Positions 25,591-34,330 of a stretch of 64,000 nucleotides of DNA are shown one piece after another. Location of the stretch: contig NZ_AP023368.1 of the NCBI RefSeq assembly GCF_014218355.1, forward strand, positions 1,058,001 through 1,122,000, written 5' to 3'. The notes beneath the pieces were generated by a model that saw nothing but the letters and a program-made list of their open reading frames with translations, ran no database searches and was not told the DNA's origin. Numbering within the stretch: position 1 is the stretch's first letter; the number at the start of each line of letters is the position of its first letter. Origin of the DNA: Anaerocolumna chitinilytica. GTDB lineage: Bacteria > Bacillota > Clostridia > Lachnospirales > Lachnospiraceae. The position numbers were made by a program, and so were the translations under genes.

Positions 25591-25764
25591 TATTTTAATG
25601 TACTGGTCTATAATCCATGTTTTAGGGCATGAGAAATAAACCTCCTGCCGTCTTCTTTTTATTTAGATAGAACTATGTATAATCCTTGTACGGAACCTCT
25701 CGAAATTCTTCATGCCAAAAGATACCCTTTTTAATACAATTATTAGGTGCAATAAAATCCAGAC

Positions 25765-26631
25765 TTACCTCTGATGCCTTACTGGAATATACAAATCCAC
25801 CTCAGAATCCGGATGATCATACCCAAGGAAACGTTTATCATAAAGCTCGAAGTCCTCCCGCCAGTCCAATTCTTCTCTTGTGGTGAGAAACCACGTTCCC
25901 CAAATGTAGTCAAAGGTCTGGGGCAGCATCTGTAGAGAGCCCCGGTGGGTAAACACCGCATAACGTCCCCCAGGGATTACTTTTGGCACAAAGGGTTCCG
26001 TTAGTCCTTCAAAAGACGATACTTCTGTACCTGCCACCTCGGTAAAGAGGATATCGTCATTCATAGTGTATAGTGTGTTTTCCGCACATGCTTCACAGAT
26101 GCCGAAACCTCTCGCATTGGGGATTCGGTTGGGAATTTGTTTATATAAAGAATTAGCCTGATTCCACAATTCTCGCAGACGGTTATCTCGCAAGGTGGTC
26201 TCTCCCCGAATCCCTGCGACCTTGATCTCTGGTAGCTCCACGATCTTCGGATGGACCGTCACATTGCGGACCAGATGATTCAGTAGTCCTTTGTCCAAGC
26301 GTTCTTTGCTGCCAATGAAGGTGTCCAGACGGTTTTGACGATAGCTCTGAGGGCTGGTTTTGTAAATGGCCTTGAATGCACGGCTAAAGGCTTCTGGTGA
26401 ATCAAAGCCATATTCAATCGCTATATCTATAATTTTAAGGTCTGTATAGAGAAGCTTCTTGGATGCGTCTGCCAGCCGGCGCTTCTTGATGTAGCTGCCA
26501 ATACTCTCACCAAGGATGGCTGTGAATTGACGATTTAGATGATAATAAGAATACCCGGCAGCCTTTGCCACATCCTCGACCTTGATATTGTTCCCTAAGT
26601 GATTTTCAATATATACAACCGCCTGCTCCAA
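25765..26631 (-). CDS. AraC-family regulator with GyrI-like ligand domain
   Basis: Residues about 1-105 are an AraC DNA-binding domain (two helix-turn-helices: VEDVAKAAGYSYYHLNRQF and IIDIAIEYGFDSPEAFSRAFKAIY). Residues about 125-288 are a GyrI/Bacterial effector-binding domain (VAGIRGETTLRDNR, GGRYAVFTHRG...YIWGTWF). This is the Rob/BltR-like layout that senses small lipophilic compounds. Start problem: a fine AAAGGAGG lies six bases before an ACG codon (26649) where homologues would have ATG; the only standard start is TTG 26631, 24 bases from that site. Possibly a damaged start. Likely regulates the adjacent hydrolase gene, which lies upstream on the same strand. Confidence 0.82.
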   Translation of the reverse strand: MEQAVVYIENHLGNNIKVEDVAKAAGYSYYHLNRQFTAILGESIGSYIKKRRLADASKKLLYTDLKIIDIAIEYGFDSPEAFSRAFKAIYKTSPQSYRQNRLDTFIGSKERLDKGLLNHLVRNVTVHPKIVELPEIKVAGIRGETTLRDNRLRELWNQANSLYKQIPNRIPNARGFGICEACAENTLYTMNDDILFTEVAGTEVSSFEGLTEPFVPKVIPGGRYAVFTHRGSLQMLPQTFDYIWGTWFLTTREELDWREDFELYDKRFLGYDHPDSEVDLYIPVRHQR

Positions 26632-26668
26632 TGCTTTTCGATAGTTCGTGGTAATCCTCCTTTCGTTT

Positions 26669-27787
26669 TTATGTCAGTGGCTGCCAATCATAGGTACCCG
26701 GTGCTGCTTTCTCCAAATTGATCAGAGCATCTTGCACGCCATTCCCCAATGGCTTGGTAATATCATAAGTGTGCCAACCATTTTCTGCCCGGCCACCCCA
26801 ACAAAGATCAATGATACCCTCTGATGGAGAAATCACCATGCTCTTTGTGGTTCCAAAATACTCCTCAAAGTAATGACAGCACAAACCATCCGGATACTTG
26901 GCGAGCAGCATTTCTTTGAGTTGTGCTTGCGTTACTCCACTTTGATGAGCAAGCTGTTTTTCAATATAGGCATACCGTTTTGCTGAATGCGCCATTACCT
27001 GAGGTTCCTTTGCTTGAAGCTCAGGAAAAAGCGCATGGTTTGTGGCATACAGCATCTGCTCCTTAGAATCTGAGTTAATCTGCCTGACAGAGGTGAGGCC
27101 ATCCATCGTTTCTATCAATGCAGCATTGCCCGCCTTATCCAGTAAAAGCAAGTTGAGGTTGTAGGCGATGGGCATACCCTCCAGATATTTGAGCGCTTCC
27201 GTTACATCCTTGCAATTTTCCAACAGAGCGCGGGTAACTGCCCAAAACTGAAGACCTTTGATCTTCGGTGCACGCATATAGGGGAGTGCCCCTACCGGAA
27301 AACCGCAGGAGCTCATGGTGACGGCGAGGCCGTGCTCATTAAAACCATCATCCCGCCCGAAGTGAAGTACGCTGGTACCCATATGCGAATACTTTCCTGC
27401 CACACTGGTTTTTATCAGACAGAAGTCCTCAGCTTCATGACTAAATTCGTAGTTGCGAGCGAGCAGGGGTCTTCCCTCGGCGGTGGTGCTTGGCAGCAGC
27501 GCGATATGGCTGCACCGGGGAAGCAGATAGGTCATTCCGTAAAAGAACACCTGCTCAGGTGAAACCATCAACGCATCGGCAAAGCCGCAAAGTTCTTCGG
27601 TGAGACCGGGACACCAGTGGTCAAAAAGCTCTGTCGCTTCCTCAACCTGCTCGGAACCAAAGCCCTCCATTCCGGCAGTATGTACTTTTTGTAAAAGTGG
27701 GATTCCAGTGATCATTTTTCCAAATTGATATCCGATTTCGTAGCTCGTCCCAGCAAGCTCTGCGGTATAGGTTTGTATTTTTAGCAT
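26669..27787 (-). CDS. C45-family (acyltransferase/choloylglycine-like) hydrolase
   Basis: A 372-residue protein of the Ntn-hydrolase superfamily. The probable autocatalytic nucleophile is Cys92 in LLPRCSHIALLP, followed by the GRPLLARNYEF and FGRDDGFNEHGLAVTMSSCG stretches found in peptidase C45 and acyl-coenzyme A:6-aminopenicillanate acyltransferase relatives. These process themselves at the Cys, then cleave amide bonds. The ATG follows AAGGAGG by about nine bases. No signal peptide. By eye the GC content (about 48-60 percent in sampled lines) exceeds the flanks, suggesting transfer with the AraC/GyrI gene. Substrate unknown. Confidence 0.8.
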   Translation of the reverse strand: MLKIQTYTAELAGTSYEIGYQFGKMITGIPLLQKVHTAGMEGFGSEQVEEATELFDHWCPGLTEELCGFADALMVSPEQVFFYGMTYLLPRCSHIALLPSTTAEGRPLLARNYEFSHEAEDFCLIKTSVAGKYSHMGTSVLHFGRDDGFNEHGLAVTMSSCGFPVGALPYMRAPKIKGLQFWAVTRALLENCKDVTEALKYLEGMPIAYNLNLLLLDKAGNAALIETMDGLTSVRQINSDSKEQMLYATNHALFPELQAKEPQVMAHSAKRYAYIEKQLAHQSGVTQAQLKEMLLAKYPDGLCCHYFEEYFGTTKSMVISPSEGIIDLCWGGRAENGWHTYDITKPLGNGVQDALINLEKAAPGTYDWQPLT

Positions 27788-28078
27788 AGTATTTGTTCCT
27801 CCTTGTATTCGTTTTCTTTAGTTTACTGAAACTGTGGAGGAACTGCATGACATTTTCTGCTATTCTCAGATAAACCATTATACCATAGGACATTTTATGT
27901 GCCTTCACAAACTGTGGCGGACCCAAGTTAAAATGAATCAACGGCAGTAGGGAGGTCCCTTGAGGTCGGCAGGTAAATGGTATGGAACCTCCCGCGGCCG
28001 AATAGGAGGTATTGTGAAACGCCCTGATTCCCCTCATGAGTGAGGGGTTAGGGGAGTTGAGAGTGTCGAAGACATTTT
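27788..28078. other. GC-rich noncoding stretch of unknown nature
   Basis: 291 bases between the C45 hydrolase and uvrA-like genes. The left half has the hydrolase promoter region. The right half (27950-28060) is unusually GC-rich, with a CCCCTCA/TGAGGGG hairpin at 28030-28047. I recognise no gene, RNA family or IS end. It may be debris from the insertion that brought the islet. Confidence 0.4.
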
Positions 28079-30316
28079 TTATAAATATTTAGCAGTTATT
28101 GATTCTTTACAGTTTTTTAAATCCGCCGGTGTTCCTTCAAAAAGAATCCTTCCGCCTTTGCTGCCGCCTTCCGGACCGACATCGATAATCCAGTCGGCAC
28201 GCCGAATAACGTCCAGATTATGCTCAATGACTATTACGGTATTTCCTTTTTCTACAAGCCGGTCAATTATATTTAAGATACCAGTAATATCTGACATATG
28301 CAAACCTGTGGTCGGTTCATCCAAGATGTAGATATTACCTTTCTGGCTTAACTCCTTGGCAAGTTTTAATCTCTGACATTCTCCACCGGAGAGAGTATCC
28401 AGAGGCTGACCAAGTGTCATATAATGAAGTCCAACTTCGACGATATATTTTAGCTTATTTAATATTTCTTTCTGCGGAAAGAATTCAACAGCTTCTGCTA
28501 TGGTCATATCCAATACTTCGACAATGGATTTACCGTTGTATTTATATTGGAGGACTTCTAACTTAAACCGTTTTCCGCCGCATACTTCACAGACAGTTTC
28601 AACAGAGTCCATAAAAGACAGATCTGTTTCGATGAAGCCTCGTCCTTTACAAGCCTCGCAGGCACCCTCAGAATTATAGCTGAATAATCCGGCACTCACC
28701 TTATTCTCATCAGCAAATAATTTACGTATCTGATCCATGATCCCGGTAAAGGTAGCTGGATTAGACCTTAGATTCGCACTGACAGCCGACTGGTCGATAT
28801 TTACGGCTTCCTTGTATTCCTTTGCAAATACGCCGTTGACCAGAGTAGATTTGCCAGAACCGGCTACACCGGTTACAACTGTGAAGATTCCTTTTGGTAT
28901 TCTTAAACTGACATTTTTAAGGTTGTGCAGGCTGCTCTTTTTCGTTTCTAAGAATTTTGTGCTTTTCCTTGGTGGATTCTTTATAGGCAGATGCTGGCCC
29001 AGATATTCACCGGTGAGCGTTCCGGAGGTTAATAAATCTTGGAAGCTTCCTTCAAACATTATCTTTCCGCCTTTGGTCCCGGCTTTTGGCCCCACATCAA
29101 TGATATAATCAGCAGCCTTTATTACATCGGGATCATGTTCAACTACAATCACCGTATTTCCCTTATCTCTTAATTTCACCAGAAGTTCATTCAGCCTGTG
29201 AACATCTCTTGGATGCAACCCAATACTGGGTTCATCAAAAATATACATAGCATCCGTCAAACTGCTGGTTAAGTGCTTTACCATCTTAACCCGCTGGGAT
29301 TCTCCGCCGGATAAGGTAGAAGTCTCCCTGTCAAGACTGACGTAATCCAGTCCGATATCGATAAGGTCCTTTAAACGTTCAGACAGGTTAACAATAATAG
29401 GTCTTACACCATCATCCTTTATCTGTTGAATCAAGCGAAGGAGCTCGTCCACTTGAAGGGCTGTGAAATCTGAAATAGAATACCCCATAATCTTTGCAGA
29501 TAATATCGTTTCGTTATATCGCTTTCCGCCGCAGTCCGGGCACTGCATTTCGGTAGTGAATGGAGAAATCTTTTTCTGGGACGCCTCTGATTTTTCATAA
29601 TCGGTTTTAATGTATTGCATGATGAATCGTTCGGCAAGTCCTGCATAGGTAGTATTAATACCCTCCATGACGGTAGAGTTAAGCTTAACGGGTTTGCAGT
29701 AAACAAGTTTTTCATATTCCTCTTCCGTGTAATCCTTTATCTTTTTATCACAGTCGAAAAAACCGGTAGCGGCATAGCCTTTCCATTGCCAGGAACCTGG
29801 TTTATAGCCTGGTAACAGAATCGCCCCTTCATTTAGGGATTTTTCTTTATCCAAGGCCTTTTCCATATCCAGTGTGACAATTCTTCCGATGCCTTCACAT
29901 GTCTTGCACATGCCATTAGGATCATTGAAAGAAAAAAAGGAAGAAGGACCTACATGAGGTTGTCCGATTCTGGAGAATAGAAGCCTTATCAATGGATTAA
30001 TATCTGTTATGGTTCCAAGGGTTGAGCGAGAGTTTCCGCCGATCCTCTTCTGATCTACAATAATGGCTAAAGACAGGTTCTTAATTTCATCCACATCCGG
30101 ATGCCCGTACTTAGGCAGGAAGGTCTGTACAAATTTACTAAAGGTTTCATTTAACTGCCTGCCGGCTTCCTGAGCAATTGTCTCAAAAACGATAGAGGAT
30201 TTACCGGAGCCTGATACTCCGGTAAAAATGGTTATTTTCTTTTTGGGAATTTTTAAACTGATATTCTTTAAATTATTTGCTCGCGCACCAACAATCTCAA
30301 TATAATCATGCTCCAT
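28079..30316 (-). CDS. UvrA-family ATPase, short form
   Basis: A 745-residue protein with two ABC ATPase halves: Walker A GVSGSGKSS (about residue 33) and GVAGSGKST (about 470), signatures LSGGESQR and LSGGECQR, Walker B IFDEPSIGLHPRD and ILDEPTTGLH. CxxC zinc modules are present (CKTCEG, CPDCGGKR, CEACKG, CEVCGGKR). At 745 residues it lacks some 200 residues of canonical UvrA (about 940), most likely the UvrB-binding region, as in UvrA2/DrrC-like proteins linked to DNA-damage or drug resistance. No uvrB or uvrC nearby. ATG follows GAAGGAG. Confidence 0.9.
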   Translation of the reverse strand: MEHDYIEIVGARANNLKNISLKIPKKKITIFTGVSGSGKSSIVFETIAQEAGRQLNETFSKFVQTFLPKYGHPDVDEIKNLSLAIIVDQKRIGGNSRSTLGTITDINPLIRLLFSRIGQPHVGPSSFFSFNDPNGMCKTCEGIGRIVTLDMEKALDKEKSLNEGAILLPGYKPGSWQWKGYAATGFFDCDKKIKDYTEEEYEKLVYCKPVKLNSTVMEGINTTYAGLAERFIMQYIKTDYEKSEASQKKISPFTTEMQCPDCGGKRYNETILSAKIMGYSISDFTALQVDELLRLIQQIKDDGVRPIIVNLSERLKDLIDIGLDYVSLDRETSTLSGGESQRVKMVKHLTSSLTDAMYIFDEPSIGLHPRDVHRLNELLVKLRDKGNTVIVVEHDPDVIKAADYIIDVGPKAGTKGGKIMFEGSFQDLLTSGTLTGEYLGQHLPIKNPPRKSTKFLETKKSSLHNLKNVSLRIPKGIFTVVTGVAGSGKSTLVNGVFAKEYKEAVNIDQSAVSANLRSNPATFTGIMDQIRKLFADENKVSAGLFSYNSEGACEACKGRGFIETDLSFMDSVETVCEVCGGKRFKLEVLQYKYNGKSIVEVLDMTIAEAVEFFPQKEILNKLKYIVEVGLHYMTLGQPLDTLSGGECQRLKLAKELSQKGNIYILDEPTTGLHMSDITGILNIIDRLVEKGNTVIVIEHNLDVIRRADWIIDVGPEGGSKGGRILFEGTPADLKNCKESITAKYL

Positions 30317-30635
30317 AGGAATCTCCTTCTATGTTAAAAAATAATGATTCAAAATTGGGGTAGGTTTGATTTTATTCTCTATTATCACACACTTTAATAG
30401 CTTAAATACAAAATGTACGAAATAGCATTTATTTTTGAGAAGTCCGGCCGAACTTAACTGAGAACAGTGTATCAGTATAAGGTATTATTGGCAAGTAAAA
30501 CCTTACTGAAATTAGTAATTTTGTTGAATAAGTCCACGGTGAAGCAAGAAAAAAATTGTATATTTTGTACAAAATAACGAAAGAAATATTACTGATTACT
30601 TTCTCTCATACGTCCTTCTCCCTAAGAGCTTAGTA
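30317..30635. other. Intergenic region upstream of the uvrA-like gene
   Basis: AT-rich, no ORF. A weak minus-strand promoter (TTAAAG, 17 bases, TAAAAT near 30370-30400) may drive the uvrA-like gene. A perfect 16-base palindrome TATTTTGTACAAAATA lies at 30561-30576 and could be an operator. Nothing else seen. Confidence 0.3.
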
Positions 30636-30679
30636 AACTAAAACAGGGAACAAGATTATGCCTGTCCCCTGTTTTAGTT
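30636..30679. terminator. Terminator after the AraC regulator gene
   Basis: AACTAAAACAGGG (30636-30648) pairs perfectly with CCCTGTTTTAGTT (30667-30679); the inner GGAACA/TGTCCC bases can extend it. It lies 95 bases beyond the stop of the minus-strand gene ending at 30774. Confidence 0.75.
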
Positions 30680-30773
30680 CCGTTATATCCGATAATTGGT
30701 AATAATTGTATATTGTGATAAAATGAAGTATTCTTCCATTACGAATGAGCCCAAATGATATGCATAGATCAAG

Positions 30774-31685
30774 TTATAGAATAGACGTAATCTTGACATC
30801 GAGTTCTTCAGGACATTGAATCTGTCTGGAAGAATGCATGCCTCTGTATTCCGTAGGGGTGCATTTCTTAACCGCTCTGAAATTCCGGTTAAAGGTAGAA
30901 AGACTGTTAAAGCCGCTTTGCATGGCAATTTCAATAACCGATAAATTAGGATCGGCTAAAAGTCCTTCGGCAAAGATAATTCTCCTTTTAATAAGATAAT
31001 CATAGAAAGTTACACCGGTAAAATTATAAAAAAGCCTTGAAAAATGGTATTTGCTAAATCCTGCTAATCTAGCCAGTTCATCAATGGTAAGGTCCTCGGC
31101 ACAGTGTTCATTGATGTATTGACAGATATGAAGGAATTTATCGATATATTGATGCTGCTTTTTTTTGACACTGCTGGTATGCTGACGTTCTCTGTTCAAG
31201 CAGTTTCTTCCCACTATCACAAAAAAAGATGTTAAAAGGGAGGCAATCGAAGCTTCATAAAGAGGGGGATGGGTCAAATATTCATCCGCCACCTGATGAA
31301 GTATGTTTGATAGCTGCTTCTGATATGCTTGGCCGGTTATAGATTGAATATAAACACAAGGATAGAAATCACTGCTGATTGAATCAATTCCATATAATCC
31401 ACCCAGTAAAGCACTGTCGCATTGGAGAATGTAACGCTTCCCTGTAGGAGGAGCATATAACTGGTGTATTTCACCGGAAGGAATAATCATAATATCCCCT
31501 GGATTTAGAAGGTACTTCTCCTTGTTAATGAGAACGGTATAGGTGTTTTCAATAGGCATAATAATCTCTGTGTCCGTATGCCAGTGCATTGGATAATCTT
31601 CATATTCTACATTAATATGAAGGCGTACCTGCAGATTCTCAGGATGAAAAACAGTTTCTTTGGTACCTGTTAGCTTTTCAATCAT
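30774..31685 (-). CDS. AraC-family transcriptional regulator (cupin sensor)
   Basis: 303 residues: an N-terminal cupin-type sugar-sensing domain (PMHWHTDTEIIMPIE...LNPGDIMIIPSGEIHQLYAP, about residues 30-90) and a C-terminal AraC domain with two helix-turn-helices (IDELARLAGFSKYHFSRLF and VIEIAMQSGFNSLSTFNRNF). The ATG follows AAAGGAGG. It is divergent from the GH8 oligoxylanase gene across a 304-base gap, the usual place of its target promoter, so regulation of xylo-oligosaccharide use is inferred. Confidence 0.9.
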   Translation of the reverse strand: MIEKLTGTKETVFHPENLQVRLHINVEYEDYPMHWHTDTEIIMPIENTYTVLINKEKYLLNPGDIMIIPSGEIHQLYAPPTGKRYILQCDSALLGGLYGIDSISSDFYPCVYIQSITGQAYQKQLSNILHQVADEYLTHPPLYEASIASLLTSFFVIVGRNCLNRERQHTSSVKKKQHQYIDKFLHICQYINEHCAEDLTIDELARLAGFSKYHFSRLFYNFTGVTFYDYLIKRRIIFAEGLLADPNLSVIEIAMQSGFNSLSTFNRNFRAVKKCTPTEYRGMHSSRQIQCPEELDVKITSIL

Positions 31686-31989
31686 ATATGCCTCCTTTTC
31701 AATAAATTATGCAAATATCGCAGCCATTTGTTTGATTATGAAACAGTACGGTATGAATTAGTATACATATTAAACAATATCCTTATTGATATTATAGTTT
31801 GAATAGGTAAAAATGTAAATAGAAAAACGCATTCTTTGTGTAAAACTAACAAATCTGTAAACTCAGCAATATTTGATTGGGGTTTAGCAACAAGCAAGAA
31901 GCAGGAAAGGCTGATCTATGCTATAAAGATAAGGGTAGTAGTTACGAACAAATAATGATAATAGGATGTACATAGGAAAGGGGATTATC
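31686..31989. other. Divergent promoter region between AraC regulator and GH8 gene
   Basis: 304 AT-rich bases with no ORF or stable hairpin. It must hold promoters for both flanking genes and the regulator's binding sites, but I see no promoter or direct repeat good enough to mark. Confidence 0.4.
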
Positions 31990-33117
31990 ATGGCAGATGG
32001 AGCATATTTTACAGGGAACTACCCGAATTTATTAAGGGAAGCCGGTTTATCGGAGGAAGAGATTGATAGCAGAATACAGGAGGCCTTTCATACCATCTTC
32101 TTTGATGAGAAGGAGAAGTTCTATTTTGAGATGGGTGAGGATATGGGGTATATGCTGGATACCGGTAATCTGGACGCCAGAACGGAGGGCATGAGCTATG
32201 GTATGATGATGGCTGTCCAGATGAACAGGAAAGATATCTTTGACAGGCTTTGGCTTTTTTCAAAATCTTATATGTATCAGAACAGCGGTAAATATGAGGG
32301 GTATTTTGCCTGGTCTGTGGCACCAAATGGCAAGAAAAATGCGGAGGGTCCGGCACCGGACGGAGAAGAGTATTATGCTATGGCACTTTTCTTTGCCTCC
32401 AGTCGATTTGGGGACGGGGAGGCACCTTTTGATTACAGTGTGCAAGCAAAGGATATCTTGAAACACTGTATTCACCAGGCAGAGCTGGTTACAGAAGGTG
32501 CACCTATGTGGGAGGCTAAGAATCATTACATCAAATTCGTACCGGAAGCTCCTTTCTCCGATCCTTCTTACCATTTGCCGCATTTCTACGAGCTGTTCGG
32601 AGAAAGAGCGAATGCAGAAGACCGTGAATTCTGGAAAGAGGCAGCTATGAGAAGCCGTGCTTATCTTAAGCTCTGTGCTCATCCGGTTACCGGTATGTCA
32701 CCGGAGTATGCAGAATTTGACGGAACACCAAAGCGTCTGTTTCATGACGGACAGTTCTACTCCGATGCCTACCGGGTTGCTATGAATATTGGTTTGGATG
32801 CTGCCTGGTTTCATACAGAGGAAGAACTGGGGGGCATTATTGACAGACTACAAACTTTCTTTCGTGAGCAGACAGAGTTTTATCAGTACCATAATTATAT
32901 GATAGATGGTACTGCACTGGAACAGGCAGCTCTGCATCCGACGGCCATTGTGGCTACGAATGCAGCAGGGTCTCTTGCAGCAAAGGGAAAGTATAGAATG
33001 GAATGGGTAAGACTTTTTCTGAATACCCCTTTAAGAAAAGGTGAAAGAAGGTACTATGATAATTGCCTTTATTTCTTCAGCCTTTTGATGTTAAGCGGAA
33101 GATATCGAATTTATTAG
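31990..33117 (+). CDS. GH8 reducing-end xylose-releasing exo-oligoxylanase
   Basis: A 375-residue cytoplasmic enzyme (no signal peptide) that removes xylose from the reducing end of xylo-oligosaccharides. The start MADGAYFTGNYPNLL and length fit the Rex group. The proposed acid Glu is E66 in ARTEGMSYGMM, and the base Asp is expected in FYSDAYRVAMN; FAWSVAPNGKKNAEGPAPDGEEYY is also characteristic of GH8. ATG 31990 is chosen over 31966 because AAAGGGG is well placed. It would act on short xylans taken up by transporters such as those encoded later in the window. A terminator follows. Confidence 0.9.
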   Translation: MADGAYFTGNYPNLLREAGLSEEEIDSRIQEAFHTIFFDEKEKFYFEMGEDMGYMLDTGNLDARTEGMSYGMMMAVQMNRKDIFDRLWLFSKSYMYQNSGKYEGYFAWSVAPNGKKNAEGPAPDGEEYYAMALFFASSRFGDGEAPFDYSVQAKDILKHCIHQAELVTEGAPMWEAKNHYIKFVPEAPFSDPSYHLPHFYELFGERANAEDREFWKEAAMRSRAYLKLCAHPVTGMSPEYAEFDGTPKRLFHDGQFYSDAYRVAMNIGLDAAWFHTEEELGGIIDRLQTFFREQTEFYQYHNYMIDGTALEQAALHPTAIVATNAAGSLAAKGKYRMEWVRLFLNTPLRKGERRYYDNCLYFFSLLMLSGRYRIY

Positions 33118-33137
33118 GCAACTGCCGCAAAAAATAT

Positions 33138-33196
33138 CTCTGGGAATATGACATGTAATACACTGCTTGGCAGGTCATATCCCCAGAGCTTCTTTT
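33138..33196 (+). terminator. Terminator after the GH8 gene
   Basis: CTCTGGGAATATGACATG (33138-33155) pairs with CAGGTCATATCCCCAGAG (33171-33188), two mismatches, then CTTCTTTT. It may also end the convergent minus-strand oxidoreductase transcript. Confidence 0.8.
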
Positions 33197-33233
33197 AGAA
33201 ACAGCTCTTTATATGTTTATGTTAATAACAGAA

Positions 33234-34316
33234 TCAATTGTCCCGTTCCATTGGACTTTCCCGTTCAAAATGGGATGCTAAATCAACAGCAGCTCGGCTT
33301 TTGCTGCTGGTTTCAAAAGCTGTCATAGCTTCCAAGACATGTAATGTCTGCAGATATCCGGCTTTGGGATTACGCCCTGTTTCAATAGCCTTTGCCATAT
33401 CGGCAAGACCTAATCCACGGCTGTTATCTGCATAACCGAACATAAGAGGAAGCTCTTTGTATTCCTTTTCTTCCTGGCGGAGGAGTCGTATAGGGCCTCC
33501 AAAAGTATTGGGGTCAGGAACGATCAGTGTACCTTCGGAACCATATATCTCAAATCTGGCCTGGCCGTCCGAGTGAACATCAAAGGTGGTAAAAAGAGTA
33601 CCCACAGCGCCGCTGTCAAATTCCAGCATACCGGTAACATAGGTCGGCACCTCTACTTGAATAACTGTTCCGGCCTTTGGTGCACTCTTTATAGTTCTTT
33701 GGGGAAAAGAAGTCCTCGCCAGCCCGGTCACAGAACGGATTCCGCCTAAAAGATTGATAAGTGCAGTCAGATAATAAGGCCCCATATCCATCATTGGTCC
33801 GCCGCCGCGTTTGTAATAGAATTCAGGATCCGGATGCCAGCCTTCATGTCCTCTACAGATCATAAAGGCAGCAGCACCGACAGGTTTTCCGATATAACCG
33901 TCATCAATTAACCTTCTGCAGGTTTGTATTCCGGCTCCTAAGAAGGTATCAGGGGCTCCGCCTAAGAAGAGATTTTTCTCCTGTGCTAGGCGCACCAGTT
34001 CAAGACCTTCCGGAAGGGAAGCCGCCAGAGGTTTTTCAGAATAGACATGCTTTCCGGCTTTTAATGCTTCACTGGATACCAGAAAATGCTCATTGGGACG
34101 GGTAAGGTTTAGCACGATATCGATTTCTTCATCTGCAAATAATTCGTACATGGTGTCATAAATTTTAGGGATGTTATATTGTGCTTTTGCTTTTTCTGCT
34201 TTTTCCTTTACCAGGTCACAGAGAGCAACCAATTCGACTTCTTTAAACAGCTGGGTGAGATTCTTTAAGTAGATGCCGCTGATATCGCCCACACCTACCA
34301 TTCCTATCTTTAACAT
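33234..34316 (-). CDS. Gfo/Idh/MocA-family oxidoreductase
   Basis: 360 residues. N-terminal Rossmann fold with a slightly altered glycine motif GMVGVGDISG, then NLTRPNEHFLVSSEALKAGKHVYSEKP, the family's signature around the catalytic Lys (EKP), and a C-terminal substrate domain with GGGPMMDMGPYYLTALINLLGG. Uses NAD(P) to oxidise or reduce a sugar or cyclitol. The ATG follows AAAGGAGG. Third gene of a minus-strand operon with a ThuA-like gene (14-base gap) and a second oxidoreductase. Substrate unknown. Confidence 0.9.
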   Translation of the reverse strand: MLKIGMVGVGDISGIYLKNLTQLFKEVELVALCDLVKEKAEKAKAQYNIPKIYDTMYELFADEEIDIVLNLTRPNEHFLVSSEALKAGKHVYSEKPLAASLPEGLELVRLAQEKNLFLGGAPDTFLGAGIQTCRRLIDDGYIGKPVGAAAFMICRGHEGWHPDPEFYYKRGGGPMMDMGPYYLTALINLLGGIRSVTGLARTSFPQRTIKSAPKAGTVIQVEVPTYVTGMLEFDSGAVGTLFTTFDVHSDGQARFEIYGSEGTLIVPDPNTFGGPIRLLRQEEKEYKELPLMFGYADNSRGLGLADMAKAIETGRNPKAGYLQTLHVLEAMTAFETSSKSRAAVDLASHFERESPMERDN

Positions 34317-34330
34317 AGCAGTTTCCTCCT

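Noticed and set aside
27950..28060. Group II intron or IS remnant
   Set aside because: GC-rich and hairpin-forming, but no domain V, inverted terminal repeat or transposase or reverse-transcriptase fragment could be recognised.
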